From CAZYFH01 sp965249175 (lineage in GTDB: Bacteria; Acidobacteriota; Vicinamibacteria; Vicinamibacterales; UBA8438): DNA of 64,000 bases. Positions 8,513 through 16,581 of the stretch are shown one piece after another. The notes under the pieces are model-generated. The model saw nothing but the letters and a program-made list of their open reading frames with translations. It was not told where the DNA came from and did not search any database. How positions within the stretch are numbered: position 1 is the stretch's first letter; each line of letters starts with the position of its first letter. The translations under genes were made by a program, and so were the position numbers. The stretch lies in assembly GCA_965249175.1 (NCBI GenBank), contig OZ252227.1, positions 434,001 to 498,000 of the forward strand, read 5' to 3'.

Positions 8513-10034
8513 TCGCTGGGAGCGACTCAATGCGCTGTTTCACCAGGCTCTCGAACGCGACCCGGCCGATCGCGACGCCTTCCTCGGGGAGGCGTGCGTG
8601 GGCGACCCTGCGCTCGCCGCCGAGGTAACGGCGTTGGTCGCCGCCCATGCGGGGGCGAGCGTCTTCGATCGGCCGGCCTACGAGGCGGATCCCGACCTGC
8701 CACGCGACGCCGGTGGCACGCTGGTCGGTCACCGGCTCGGTCCGTACCAGATCACGAGCCTGCTCGGGAGAGGCGGCATGGGTGTCGTCTATCTCGGAGA
8801 GGACACGCGGCTCCACCGCCCGGTCGCCATCAAGGCGTTGCCCGCCGCGTTTACGCACGACGCGCAGTTCCGTGCCCGCCTCAAGCGCGAGGCGATGACG
8901 ACGGCTGCCCTGTCACACCCCGGCATCGCCACCGTGTTCGCACTCGAGGAGTTCGACGGCCATCTCTATCTCGTCCGCGAATACGTGGCGGGGCGCACAC
9001 TCCGCGCGGAGATAGGCGAGGGCCCGCTACCGCTCGCAACGGTGCGCTCGATGGCCGTCGATGTGGCGCGGGCGTTGGCGGCCGCCCATGCGCGAGGCGT
9101 GATTCACCGCGATCTGAAGCCGGAGAACGTCTTACGGACCACGGACGCCGGTATCAAGGTGGTGGACTTCGGCCTTGCGCGCTTCGCGCGGGGAGATGCT
9201 GCGGTCGAGGAGCGGCTGACCAGAGCAGGCGGGGTCCTCGGCACGCCGGGGTACATGTCGCCGGAAGCGCTGCGCGGCGACGCCGTCGACGCTCGGGCCG
9301 ATCAGTTCTCGTTTGGCGTCCTGCTGTACGAGCTGGTGACGGGCGCGCATCCGTTCGACGCCGGTGACGAGGTCGCGACGATCGCGCGCATCCTCGAGTC
9401 GGAGCCGGCGCCGGTGACCGCGCTCCGGCCCGATTGCGCGGCCGATGTCGTGCGGATCATCGCTCGGTGTCTGGCCAAGCAGCCGATCGATCGCTACGAG
9501 CGCACCGAGGCGCTCGCGGCGGATCTTGCGGCCGGCATGGATGGCGGGCCGACGTCGCGTGTGAGGCCGATGCCAAGCGCGCCGGCGCCGGGGCGCCTGT
9601 TCGCCATTGCCACGCCGGCGGCGCGCTGGTGGTGGCAGTTCCATCACGTCGCGATCAGCGCGCTCTATATCGGCATGCTCTACCCCATGTGGTACGTGCG
9701 CGGCTGGATGCCGGCGAGCTGGGGACTGGCCGCGTTCGTCGCAGCGGTCGCCGTGGCGGGTGTCTCCGCCAATCTCCGTGTTCATCTGTGGTTCACGTCC
9801 TACGTGTACCCGTCCGAGCTCGCCGAGCAGCGCCGACGCGCGTCACGCTGGAAAGGTGGGGCTGACACACTCTTCGCCCTGCTGTTGCTCGTGACGGCGA
9901 CGGCGATCGCCGGTGCGCACGCTGAGATGGCGGCCCTGTTCGTCGGGGTCGCGGTGACGAGCGTCATCGGTGCCCGTCTCGTGGAGCCGGCCACCACGCG
10001 TGCCGCGTTTCCGATTCGCGATCAGTCGCCGTAA
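8502..10034 (+). CDS. Membrane-anchored Ser/Thr protein kinase (PknB-like)
   Basis: Eukaryotic-type kinase of 510 aa. An 80-residue N-terminal segment typical of kinases paired with this ECF group precedes the catalytic domain. That domain has the glycine loop LLGRGGMGVVY (88-97), Lys111, catalytic HRDLKPEN with Asp204, DFG at 222-224 and GTPGYMSPE. Three hydrophobic segments (about 375-500) anchor it, with no large extracellular sensor. The GTG start lies within the sigma gene, so the pair is translationally coupled. It probably phosphorylates the sigma factor or a partner to control it; that is inference from the pairing. Confidence 0.93.
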   Translation: MDPDRWERLNALFHQALERDPADRDAFLGEACVGDPALAAEVTALVAAHAGASVFDRPAYEADPDLPRDAGGTLVGHRLGPYQITSLLGRGGMGVVYLGEDTRLHRPVAIKALPAAFTHDAQFRARLKREAMTTAALSHPGIATVFALEEFDGHLYLVREYVAGRTLRAEIGEGPLPLATVRSMAVDVARALAAAHARGVIHRDLKPENVLRTTDAGIKVVDFGLARFARGDAAVEERLTRAGGVLGTPGYMSPEALRGDAVDARADQFSFGVLLYELVTGAHPFDAGDEVATIARILESEPAPVTALRPDCAADVVRIIARCLAKQPIDRYERTEALAADLAAGMDGGPTSRVRPMPSAPAPGRLFAIATPAARWWWQFHHVAISALYIGMLYPMWYVRGWMPASWGLAAFVAAVAVAGVSANLRVHLWFTSYVYPSELAEQRRRASRWKGGADTLFALLLLVTATAIAGAHAEMAALFVGVAVTSVIGARLVEPATTRAAFPIRDQSP

Positions 10035-10222
10035 CTCGAGATCATCCACCGCACGTCCGGTGGGAAGCCCCGGAGGGCCGGCCGGCCCTCGACGTCCAGC
10101 GTCACCCGCATCTGCTCGGCCGGTTTCACGTCGGGCACGCGCGTGCGCGCCACGACCACCTCCTGGGCGGCGCGACGTTGGAACTGAACCCAATGACTGT
10201 CTCTCCGTGTATGGCTGCGCAT
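10022..10222 (-). CDS. Small 66-aa protein of unknown function
   Basis: Short gene closing the four-gene minus-strand operon. A near-perfect ribosome-binding site (AAAGGAGG) lies 4 nt before the ATG at 10222 and starts at the stop codon of the upstream gene, which is good evidence for translation. The product is basic at its N-terminus (MRSHTRRDSHWVQFQRRAAQ) and ends DVRWMISSYGD. It shows no signal peptide or membrane segment. Its 3' end overlaps the convergent kinase gene by 13 bp. Family not recognised. Confidence 0.6.
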   Translation of the reverse strand: MRSHTRRDSHWVQFQRRAAQEVVVARTRVPDVKPAEQMRVTLDVEGRPALRGFPPDVRWMISSYGD

Positions 10223-10232
10223 GTGACCTCCT

Positions 10233-11114
10233 TTAGTGACGGGTGGCATGGAGCGGTTCGGCTGCCTGCGGGACGAGCCGCGCGCGCATCGAGGTCAGCG
10301 TCCGTGCCATCGACTCGCGGGCGGCGCTGTTGATCATCGGTGTGACCATCCAGCGGACGACCGAGGGTATCGACCGGCTCAAGCTGATCGATTCGCATTC
10401 CACGATGACGCCGCCGTCCACCTCCTGATAGCGCCAGTACGAGTTGAGCCGCCACAGGAATCCGCGGTCGTTTCCGATCGGCTTCTCACGTTCGCCGGCG
10501 GAGCCGACATCGACCAGCTCGGCGATTCTCGTCGCCACGCTCCGGCTAGAAGCCTTCTCGGCTCCATGGCGTGCGTAGTCCATGACGTGTTCGGTGCCGT
10601 AGTAGACCGTCACGAACTTCTTCCGTCGCAGCTTGAGATACACGCGCATCGAATCGCCGTCGCGCTCGAGGACTCGCGACTCGAGCACGTCCTCCTGCAG
10701 GTCCTCCTGGGTGAGCGGCGTCTGGACGCCGTCCAGGACCGTGGCGAGCGTGATGTCGCGGATGAAGATGCTGCCGCGCCAATGATGGATCGCGCCGTGT
10801 GGGATGGCGATTCCGTCGCCGCCGGCGTGGCGCGTGCGCATCTTGTCGACCAGGATGTCCCCACCCAGCACCGCGCGGCGCGCGGACGCGGCGTCGTCAC
10901 CGAAGTCCTGAACGAGGAACGCGCCACCGTCGCCGTCGAGCTCCGCGGCGATGCGCCGCTCGGTAGCGTCGACATACCGGGTCCAGGCCGCGATCGTCTC
11001 CGTGTGCAGCTCCGCCGCGGCGAGCCCCGCGGCGCCGGTGCCGGCGAGACTGGCGGTGAGCGCCAGGCGAGTCAACGGCTGGCCTGACCATGCATGTCGT
11101 CTGGAAGTTGTCAT
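10233..11114 (-). CDS. Exported START/SRPBCC-like protein of unknown function
   Basis: A 293-aa protein with an N-terminal signal-like segment (about residues 12-34, Ala/Leu-rich after two Arg pairs). The mature part resembles a lipid-binding START-like fold: AIPHGAIHHWRGSIFI, then VYLKLRRKKFVTVYYGTEH, then FLWRLNSYWRYQEVDGGVIV and ECESISLSRSIP. I have met this pattern as a recurrent acidobacterial hypothetical; the fold is inference. It lies 12 bp after the GtrA-like gene and its stop runs directly into the ribosome-binding site of the small downstream gene. With its neighbours it suggests periplasmic handling of a lipid. Confidence 0.7.
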   Translation of the reverse strand: MTTSRRHAWSGQPLTRLALTASLAGTGAAGLAAAELHTETIAAWTRYVDATERRIAAELDGDGGAFLVQDFGDDAASARRAVLGGDILVDKMRTRHAGGDGIAIPHGAIHHWRGSIFIRDITLATVLDGVQTPLTQEDLQEDVLESRVLERDGDSMRVYLKLRRKKFVTVYYGTEHVMDYARHGAEKASSRSVATRIAELVDVGSAGEREKPIGNDRGFLWRLNSYWRYQEVDGGVIVECESISLSRSIPSVVRWMVTPMINSAARESMARTLTSMRARLVPQAAEPLHATRH

Positions 11115-11126
11115 GTGGTGGTCTCC

Positions 11127-11621
11127 TCATGCAGTCCACGAGCCGGGCACGCAAGGCCTCGTCTCAGGGGCCCCGACGCGTCGGAACACGAACCGATCGT
11201 TCGCCAGGAAGGTGAGCAGAGAGCACGACGCGATCGCCATGAGATTGGCGACCGCGTAGTGCACGTCGAAGGCCGTCACATACACGCCCGTGAGGACGAC
11301 GTTGCCGCTGATCGACAGGGTTCCGCTCACCAGGTTGAACCACGCCAACCGCCGCCATCGTCCGCTGGCACGACCGCCGACCCGGTCGCCCCACGTCCAT
11401 CGTTCGTGCCACACGAAGTTGTGAAGGATGGCGGTCTCGACAGCGATCGCGGTTGCGACCAGATAGTTCAGGTCGAGCGCCTCGATGAGGGTCATCAAGG
11501 TGGCGAGCTGGACCCCGGTGCCCATGACACCTACCGAGTTGTAGGTGAGCCAGCGCAGCAGCGTCCCAACGCTGTGCTTCACAGTGATGCTCCCGCTCAT
11601 GACTCCGTGCCTTGTGCCCAT
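11127..11621 (-). CDS. GtrA-like membrane protein
   Basis: A 164-aa protein with four membrane segments, matching the GtrA/DPMS family that flips or binds polyprenyl-phosphate-linked sugars: LRWLTYNSVGVMGTGVQLAT, AILHNFVWHERWTW, and the C-terminal ANDRFVFRRVG. ATG at 11621 is 5 bp after the CDP-alcohol transferase stop and has GGTGA before it; ATG at 11600 is an alternative. The operon with a CDP-alcohol phosphotransferase and an exported START-like protein points to modification or export of a lipid-linked headgroup. The actual cargo is unknown. Confidence 0.8.
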   Translation of the reverse strand: MGTRHGVMSGSITVKHSVGTLLRWLTYNSVGVMGTGVQLATLMTLIEALDLNYLVATAIAVETAILHNFVWHERWTWGDRVGGRASGRWRRLAWFNLVSGTLSISGNVVLTGVYVTAFDVHYAVANLMAIASCSLLTFLANDRFVFRRVGAPETRPCVPGSWTA

Positions 11622-11625
11622 GGGT

Positions 11626-12303
11626 TCACCGGGGAATCGGCTCGGCTCGATAGAGCGCGAGCGTGTTTCGAGCGGTGGAACAGAGCAGGGCACCGAACAT
11701 GCCGGCGATCGCGACGGTCCCGCCGACATCGAACAGCAGGTAGCGCGCTCCGAACAGCTCCACGACGGAGGTGCGAAACAGATACAGCGTGCCGATCGCA
11801 AGGATGATGCGAAGCTCGGTCGGCCCGACCTTGAACATCGAAATGCGGAAGACCCCTCGCGCGTGCGTGGCGAGGTAGACCTCGGCGGAGACCATCAGAT
11901 AGGCCACCAGCAGCAACAACGCGACCACCGGACTCATATACGGGGAGAGCCCGAGCCCGCCAAACAGGAACAGCGCGCTGAGAATATCGATGACGTGATC
12001 GACGTAGAAGCCGTAGTTGGGACGCTGCTGGTCGCGGACGCGCGCGACGGTGCCGTCGAGGCTGTCGCCGAACCAGTTGACCGCCAGACCGGCGACCACA
12101 CCGAGCAGCGCGAGCTGGCTCCATGTCGACATCCAGAAGGCGGCGCCGGCGCCGACCATCGCCAGCAGTCCAAGCCCCGTCAAGTGATCGGAGTTGACCC
12201 AGCGGGGTAGCCGCTCGGCCATCCAGATGAGGGCGCGTTTCTCGCTGTGCGCGAGGACGCTGCCGTGTGCCCGAACATGACCGCTCGCCTGTCTATCCAC
12301 CAT
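11626..12303 (-). CDS. CDP-alcohol phosphatidyltransferase family membrane protein
   Basis: Membrane enzyme of 225 aa joining a CDP-alcohol to a second alcohol. The signature DxxDGxxAR...GxxxDxxxD is complete: GDSLDGTVARVRDQ followed by YGFYVDHVID. Six hydrophobic segments are visible. It is not close enough to PgsA, PssA or cardiolipin synthase for a specific name. The start ATGGTG at 12303 has AGGAGA 4 nt upstream; longer in-frame starts lack this. It is the first gene of a four-gene operon that runs through GtrA-like, START-like and 66-aa genes. Product lipid unknown. Confidence 0.85.
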   Translation of the reverse strand: MVDRQASGHVRAHGSVLAHSEKRALIWMAERLPRWVNSDHLTGLGLLAMVGAGAAFWMSTWSQLALLGVVAGLAVNWFGDSLDGTVARVRDQQRPNYGFYVDHVIDILSALFLFGGLGLSPYMSPVVALLLLVAYLMVSAEVYLATHARGVFRISMFKVGPTELRIILAIGTLYLFRTSVVELFGARYLLFDVGGTVAIAGMFGALLCSTARNTLALYRAEPIPR

Positions 12304-12374
12304 TGCTCTCCTGGCCCGCGCTGGGCCGTGCCGTGCCGTCATCTGGGAGTGTGCAGACCGGTCGGAAACCGGCT

Positions 12375-12476
12375 CAGTGCACCAGCCGGCGGGCGCGCGA
12401 ATGCGACCCAGCGCACCGGCCGGCCGCCGCGCGAATGCGACTCAGCGCACCGGCCGGCGGGCGCGCGACCGCGTCA
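12375..12476. repeat. Three 34-bp tandem repeats
   Basis: Units at 12375-12408, 12409-12442 and 12443-12476 share the frame CAGYGCACCRGCCGGC followed by a GCGCGAATGCGA-like segment and differ at a few positions. They lie in the divergent intergenic region between the CDP-alcohol transferase operon and the DUF481 gene. They could be a variable-number repeat or clustered operator sites; nothing else is seen there. Confidence 0.8.
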
Positions 12477-12567
12477 CCGCTGCGGCGGAGTCTGTTCTGC
12501 GTTAGAGTGATCCGCTTTGGGCAGAGGCTCGGTTGAACCGGTGTCGTTTTCTCGAAGGGGACAGGTC

Positions 12568-13428
12568 ATGCGGTGGACGCGGGACGTGCTCATGACCCTG
12601 GCAATCATGGGCGCGGCAATGGTGCCGATGCGTGCGCAGGAGGCGGCCGAGACTCAACCGGCGCGCGCGTGGACGAACGCCACGGAGCTCAGCCTGGTGG
12701 TTGCCAGCGGGAACGCGCAGGCCGAATCGATCGGGTTTCGCAACGTCTACGAGTACCGCTGGTCGGAGGCGACTCTGACCTGGGAGACGGGCTGGGTGCG
12801 CGCCGCCTCGCTCGATGGCGACCGCGTGGCGGTGGCCGAACCGGGCGGCGGCTTCGCGGTCGTCGATCCCCAGCCCGAGATCGACAGTCAGCGGGTCTAC
12901 AGCAAGCTCGGTTTCCGACACGAGATCAGCGGCCCGCATTTCTGGTTCGCCAACTATGACAGCGTGCGGGACGAGCCATCGAACATCACACGACAGCTCG
13001 TCGGTGCCGGGGGGTTCGGCACGGAATGGGCGGATCGTGACGCGCTCGGGTTTCGCACGGAGTACGGCGTCAGCGTGACGAGTGAGGCGCTCGAGCTCGA
13101 GGGCGCCGACGCCTTTGGCGGCTACCGGCTCGCATATGCGCTGAACGCGGGTGTCACGCGCACGCTGACGGTCGACAGCGAGCTCACGTTCGATGGGAGC
13201 TTCGATCAGCGCGACGATATCCGGTCTGACTGGCTGAATGGCGTGACCGTGTCGCTCAGCGCCCGGATCGCGCTCCGGTCCAGTGTCCGGCTGCTGTTTC
13301 GCAACCGACCGGCGCTCGAGGCGATCAACCTCGTGACCCCTTCGCGCGACGCGGTGACCGGTACGGTCGAAATCTCGAAGAGGAAGCTCGACACCAGCTT
13401 CACGACGTCGCTGGTCATCAACTTCTGA
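12568..13428 (+). CDS. DUF481-family outer-membrane protein
   Basis: Probable beta-barrel of the YdiY/DUF481 type, 286 aa. The signal peptide ends near MVPMRAQ. The mature chain is made of alternating-residue strands, with ELSLVVASGNAQAESIGFRN near the start, the usual opening of the family, and a C-terminal Phe (TTSLVINF) as in outer-membrane barrels. ATG at 12568 follows GAAGGGGACAGGTC; an in-frame start at 12517 would put the signal peptide 17 residues in and is less likely. It diverges from the lipid operon across the tandem repeats. Physiological role unknown. Confidence 0.8.
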   Translation: MRWTRDVLMTLAIMGAAMVPMRAQEAAETQPARAWTNATELSLVVASGNAQAESIGFRNVYEYRWSEATLTWETGWVRAASLDGDRVAVAEPGGGFAVVDPQPEIDSQRVYSKLGFRHEISGPHFWFANYDSVRDEPSNITRQLVGAGGFGTEWADRDALGFRTEYGVSVTSEALELEGADAFGGYRLAYALNAGVTRTLTVDSELTFDGSFDQRDDIRSDWLNGVTVSLSARIALRSSVRLLFRNRPALEAINLVTPSRDAVTGTVEISKRKLDTSFTTSLVINF

Positions 13429-13438
13429 CGGACGGCGT

Positions 13439-13603
13439 CTAGTGTCCCGTTACCGTAGTTCGCGAAACAATTCCCGGACGGGGCATCCCGCCTGGCGGTG
13501 TTGCTCCTCGGTCACATATGCCCCATATGCTCCCTCGTCGCGCCTTGCCAGCCGGGCGCCGCGCCAGGGACTTATTCCACGATCTACGGTAACGGGACAC
13601 TAG
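13439..13603. mobile_element. 165-bp MITE with 20-bp terminal inverted repeats
   Basis: Perfect 20-bp inverted repeats, 13439-13458 (CTAGTGTCCCGTTACCGTAG) and 13584-13603. Both outer ends are CTAG, as in the 178-bp MITE and the 42-kb IS, and the pattern CTAGnnnCCCGT is common to both families. There is no coding capacity. The interior (13498-13560) shares sequence with the intergenic repeat at 33983-34046. The right end supplies the last codons and stop of hemL. Confidence 0.8.
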
Positions 13604-14891
13604 GTGCGAGCTCGTCCAGCGCGGCGCGCGCCGCGCGAATCGTGCGGTCAATGTCGCGTTCGGTGTGCGCGGCCGAGAGGAACCACCCCTCGAATTGCGA
13701 CGGGGGCGGATAGATGCCCCGGCGCAGCATTCCGTGAAAGAAGGCCGCATATGCGCCGGTATCCGATCCGGTCGCGGCGCGATAGCCGGTGACCGGCTGC
13801 TGGCTGAAGAACGGCGTCAGCACCGATCCGACGGAATTCACATGAAGCGGGACCGCGGCGTCTCGCGCGGCCGACCGGAGCCCGGCAGCCAGACGGGTCC
13901 CAAGCCGGTCAAGACGGCGGTAGAGCGGCGCCGACAGCTGTCTTACGGCCCAGATCCCGGCCGTCATCGCCAATGGGTTGCCGGACAGCGTGCCGGCCTG
14001 ATAGACGGGCCCTGTCGGCGCCAGCTGATCCATCAGATCGGCGCGGCCGCCGTACGCGCCGACAGGCAGGCCGCCGCCGATGATCTTGCCGAGACAGGTC
14101 AGGTCCGGTCGAACGCGGAGGCGCGCCTGGGCGCCTCCTTTCGCCACGCGGAAACCGGAGATGACCTCGTCGAAGATCAACAGCGCGCCGTGGCGATCGC
14201 ACGTCGCGCGCAATCCGGCAAGAAATCCTGTCGCCGGCGGCACCACCCCCATGTTGCCCGCGATCGGTTCCACGATGATCGCGGCGATCTTCCCCCGATG
14301 CGTCCGACACAGACGGGTCACCGAGTTGAGATCGTTGTAGTCGGCGATGAGGGTGTCGGCCGCTGTCGCTCGCGACACACCGGGACTGGTGGGCACGCCC
14401 AGGGTCGTCGCACCGGAACCCGCCTGCACCAGGAAGGCGTCGCCATGGCCGTGGTAGCAGCCGGCGAATTTGATGATTTTGTCCCGGCTCGTGGCCGCGC
14501 GAGCGAGACGGACGGCACTCATCGTCGCCTCGGTCCCCGAGTTGACGAACCGGACACGGTCGATCGACGGGACCAGCCGACAGACGAGCGCGCCGAGCTC
14601 GAGCTCCAGCGTCGTCGGGGCCCCGAAGCTCGTCCCGCGTCTCGCTGCCTGCGCCAACGCGACGACGAGACCGCGCGGCGCGTGTCCGTGAATGAGCGGG
14701 CCCCAGGACATGACGTAGTCGAGATAACGCCGCCCCTCTACGTCGACAACCTGCGCCCCGTGGCCATGATCGATGAACAGCGGAGTCCCGCCTACGGCGG
14801 CGAACGCGCGCACCGGGCTGTCGACGCCGCCGGGGAGCACACGGCGCGCACGCGCGAACAAGCGAGCCGAGGACAGGGGCGAAGACGCCAT
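13584..14891 (-). CDS. hemL: Glutamate-1-semialdehyde 2,1-aminomutase
   Basis: PLP enzyme of the C5 pathway turning glutamate-1-semialdehyde into 5-aminolevulinate; it pairs with hemA at 21 kb. The Schiff-base Lys is K269 in TCLGKIIGGGLPVGAYGG, with DEVISGFR at 241-248 and NSGTEATMSAVRLAR. The length, 435 aa, is normal. ATG at 14891 gives MASSPLSSARLF; an upstream GTG at 14912 is possible. The last residues (PSVPLP-stop) are encoded by the terminal inverted repeat of the adjoining MITE, so the native C-terminus has been replaced or shortened. Confidence 0.93.
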   Translation of the reverse strand: MASSPLSSARLFARARRVLPGGVDSPVRAFAAVGGTPLFIDHGHGAQVVDVEGRRYLDYVMSWGPLIHGHAPRGLVVALAQAARRGTSFGAPTTLELELGALVCRLVPSIDRVRFVNSGTEATMSAVRLARAATSRDKIIKFAGCYHGHGDAFLVQAGSGATTLGVPTSPGVSRATAADTLIADYNDLNSVTRLCRTHRGKIAAIIVEPIAGNMGVVPPATGFLAGLRATCDRHGALLIFDEVISGFRVAKGGAQARLRVRPDLTCLGKIIGGGLPVGAYGGRADLMDQLAPTGPVYQAGTLSGNPLAMTAGIWAVRQLSAPLYRRLDRLGTRLAAGLRSAARDAAVPLHVNSVGSVLTPFFSQQPVTGYRAATGSDTGAYAAFFHGMLRRGIYPPPSQFEGWFLSAAHTERDIDRTIRAARAALDELAPSVPLP

Positions 14892-14947
14892 GATGGGCGA
14901 GAACCTTACCACGCGGGCGGCGGCGAGGATAATGGATCGGTTCTCCG

Positions 14948-15997
14948 ATGACCGACGCCTGCGACATCTGCCAGACGCTCGACCCGATGACGCCGAAACT
15001 CGAAGTCGGCCTTGTCGGCGTCGGCCCCGTATGGATCCATCGATGCGCCGGATGCGGCTTCAGACAGGTCCGCCCGCGTCTGGGGCCAGCCGAGCTCGAG
15101 GCGATCTACGGCGTCGACTACTTCGACCCGTCCGTGTCCAGCGGCTTCGCGGAGTACGCGAGGCAGTACCAGCGTTACGAACGCGAGGCGTACTTTCTTG
15201 CCCGGCGGCTCAGGCGCCGGCGACCGCGCGGCCGATTGCTCGAAGTCGGAAGCGCGCTCGGGTTCCTCCTCAACGCGCTGGCGCGCGCCAGCGCATGGCA
15301 GGTCGAGGGCGTCGAGCTGTCGGCGTTCGGCGCGTGGTATGCGCGCGAGCGGTTTGGGCTGACGGTCGCGCACTCGACGCTCGAGGGCGCGAGGTATCCC
15401 ACGGAGGCGTTCGACTTCGTGATCCAGAAAGACCTGCTCGAGCACGTCACGCATCCGCGTCGACATCTGGAGGAGACGCGACGCGTCATGCGGCGGGGCG
15501 CGCGTCTCTGGCTCGTGACGCCGAACGGCGAGACGAACGTCCGGCCGCTCGAATCACGTGCCGCCGATCTCGATGACGGGGCGGTGCCGGTGCTGGACCA
15601 GGGGCATCTGTCCTTCTTTTCGAAGGGGCACCTTCTGCGGCTCGCCGCGGACGTGGGGTTCCGGTGCGTCCGGTTCCGCAACATCGGGATCCGGCGGGGG
15701 ATGCGCGCGCTCGGCTATCTGCCCGGCCGGCGCGGAAGGCCAACCGCGGTCTCCCGACGCGATCTCGTCGCGACACGCGGCCCACGGGCGCCGGACGCGT
15801 CGGCGCCTCAGCCGGATGTGGTCGACGCGCACCGGGCGGTGGCGGCACGCATCGATCGCGAGATCGAGTCACGTCAGCGACGCGTGCGCGCGTCCATCCC
15901 GTACTTCTACTACCGGCGCTCGATGAAACGCCTCGATGCGCTGCCGGCCGCGTTCACTGTCGGACAGGACTTCGAGGTCGAGCTCGAGAAGGTATGA
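14948..15997 (+). CDS. Class I SAM-dependent methyltransferase with N-terminal Cys4 motif
   Basis: A 349-aa protein. Four Cys (5, 8, 33, 36; CDIC and CAGC) form a likely zinc knuckle, as in sugar or lipid C-methyltransferases of the Methyltransf_23 type. The SAM-binding motif I is LLEVGSALGFLL with E99 and G101. The acidic post-motif is VEGVELSAFG, and FDFVIQKDLLEHVTHPRRHL is the methyltransferase motif IV region. The C-terminal 80 residues are Arg-rich and not recognised. It is divergent from hemL with 56 bp between starts. Substrate unknown; similar proteins occur in surface polysaccharide clusters, but none is present here. Confidence 0.8.
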   Translation: MTDACDICQTLDPMTPKLEVGLVGVGPVWIHRCAGCGFRQVRPRLGPAELEAIYGVDYFDPSVSSGFAEYARQYQRYEREAYFLARRLRRRRPRGRLLEVGSALGFLLNALARASAWQVEGVELSAFGAWYARERFGLTVAHSTLEGARYPTEAFDFVIQKDLLEHVTHPRRHLEETRRVMRRGARLWLVTPNGETNVRPLESRAADLDDGAVPVLDQGHLSFFSKGHLLRLAADVGFRCVRFRNIGIRRGMRALGYLPGRRGRPTAVSRRDLVATRGPRAPDASAPQPDVVDAHRAVAARIDREIESRQRRVRASIPYFYYRRSMKRLDALPAAFTVGQDFEVELEKV

Positions 15998-16022
15998 TCG
16001 ACGCGTGGCTCACCGGGCGCCA

Positions 16023-16100
16023 GGCCTCGCGGGCGCGGAGTGGAACCCTCGGGGTCCCCGCGGAGCGCCCGCGCGGGTTCGGGGCGAAGCCCCCGTCTAG
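16023..16100. repeat. Intergenic repeat with GGGGCGAAGCCCC hairpin, copy A
   Basis: Downstream of the methyltransferase gene. It shares an ACCCTCGG...GGTTCGGGGCGAAGCCCC segment with the repeat at 34027-34099 after nuoN. The GGGGC/GCCCC stem with a GAA loop could terminate transcription, although no T-run follows. Confidence 0.6.
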
Positions 16101-16125
16101 ATAGAGATCGGAATTGAGGGTGCGC

Positions 16126-16575
16126 ATGCGCCGGTGGGTGGTGACGGTCGGCGGGTGCCTCGCGGCCGCGGTGATCGCCGGGGAGCTCACCGGGCCGGCG
16201 CGACACGTGGCCCGTGCGGAGGCGCAGGCCGCGCGGTCGGTGGCCGACGGTGTCTACACCGACGAACAGGCGCGTCGTGGACGAAGGGAGTACACCGACA
16301 AGTGCGCGACGTGCCACGCCACGACGCTCCGCGGCGGAGAAATGGGCCCAGAGCTCGTTGGCCAGACCTTCCTCGGCGGGTGGCGGGGTCAGACGCTCTG
16401 GTCGTTGTTCGACTTCACGCTCGCGACGATGCCGCAGGACAATCCGGGTAGCGTGTCGCCGGCGGCGCTGAACGACATCCTGTCGTTCGTCCTTCAGCGC
16501 AACGACTTTCCCTCCGGATCCGCTGAGCTCGAGCTTGACCCCGCCGACGAGGGCGACCCGATCGCCATCGAGTGA
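16126..16575 (+). CDS. Exported c-type cytochrome, monoheme
   Basis: A 149-aa protein with an N-terminal export signal (about residues 3-38) and one heme c site, CATCH at residues 60-64. Met102 (TMPQDNPG) is the likely sixth ligand. The pattern RRGRREYTDKCATCH and LWSLFDFTLATMPQDNPG fits the small class I cytochromes that accompany PQQ or other periplasmic dehydrogenases. ATG at 16126 has GAGGG six bases upstream; a TTG at 16114 is less likely. It stands between two intergenic regions with no obvious partner enzyme. Heme attachment would depend on assembly proteins such as CcsA (21582-22403). Confidence 0.88.
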   Translation: MRRWVVTVGGCLAAAVIAGELTGPARHVARAEAQAARSVADGVYTDEQARRGRREYTDKCATCHATTLRGGEMGPELVGQTFLGGWRGQTLWSLFDFTLATMPQDNPGSVSPAALNDILSFVLQRNDFPSGSAELELDPADEGDPIAIE

Positions 16576-16581
16576 TTCGGG

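Noticed and set aside
12375..12476. Possible CRISPR array
   Set aside because: Repeats are directly adjacent, without spacers, and no cas gene is in the window.
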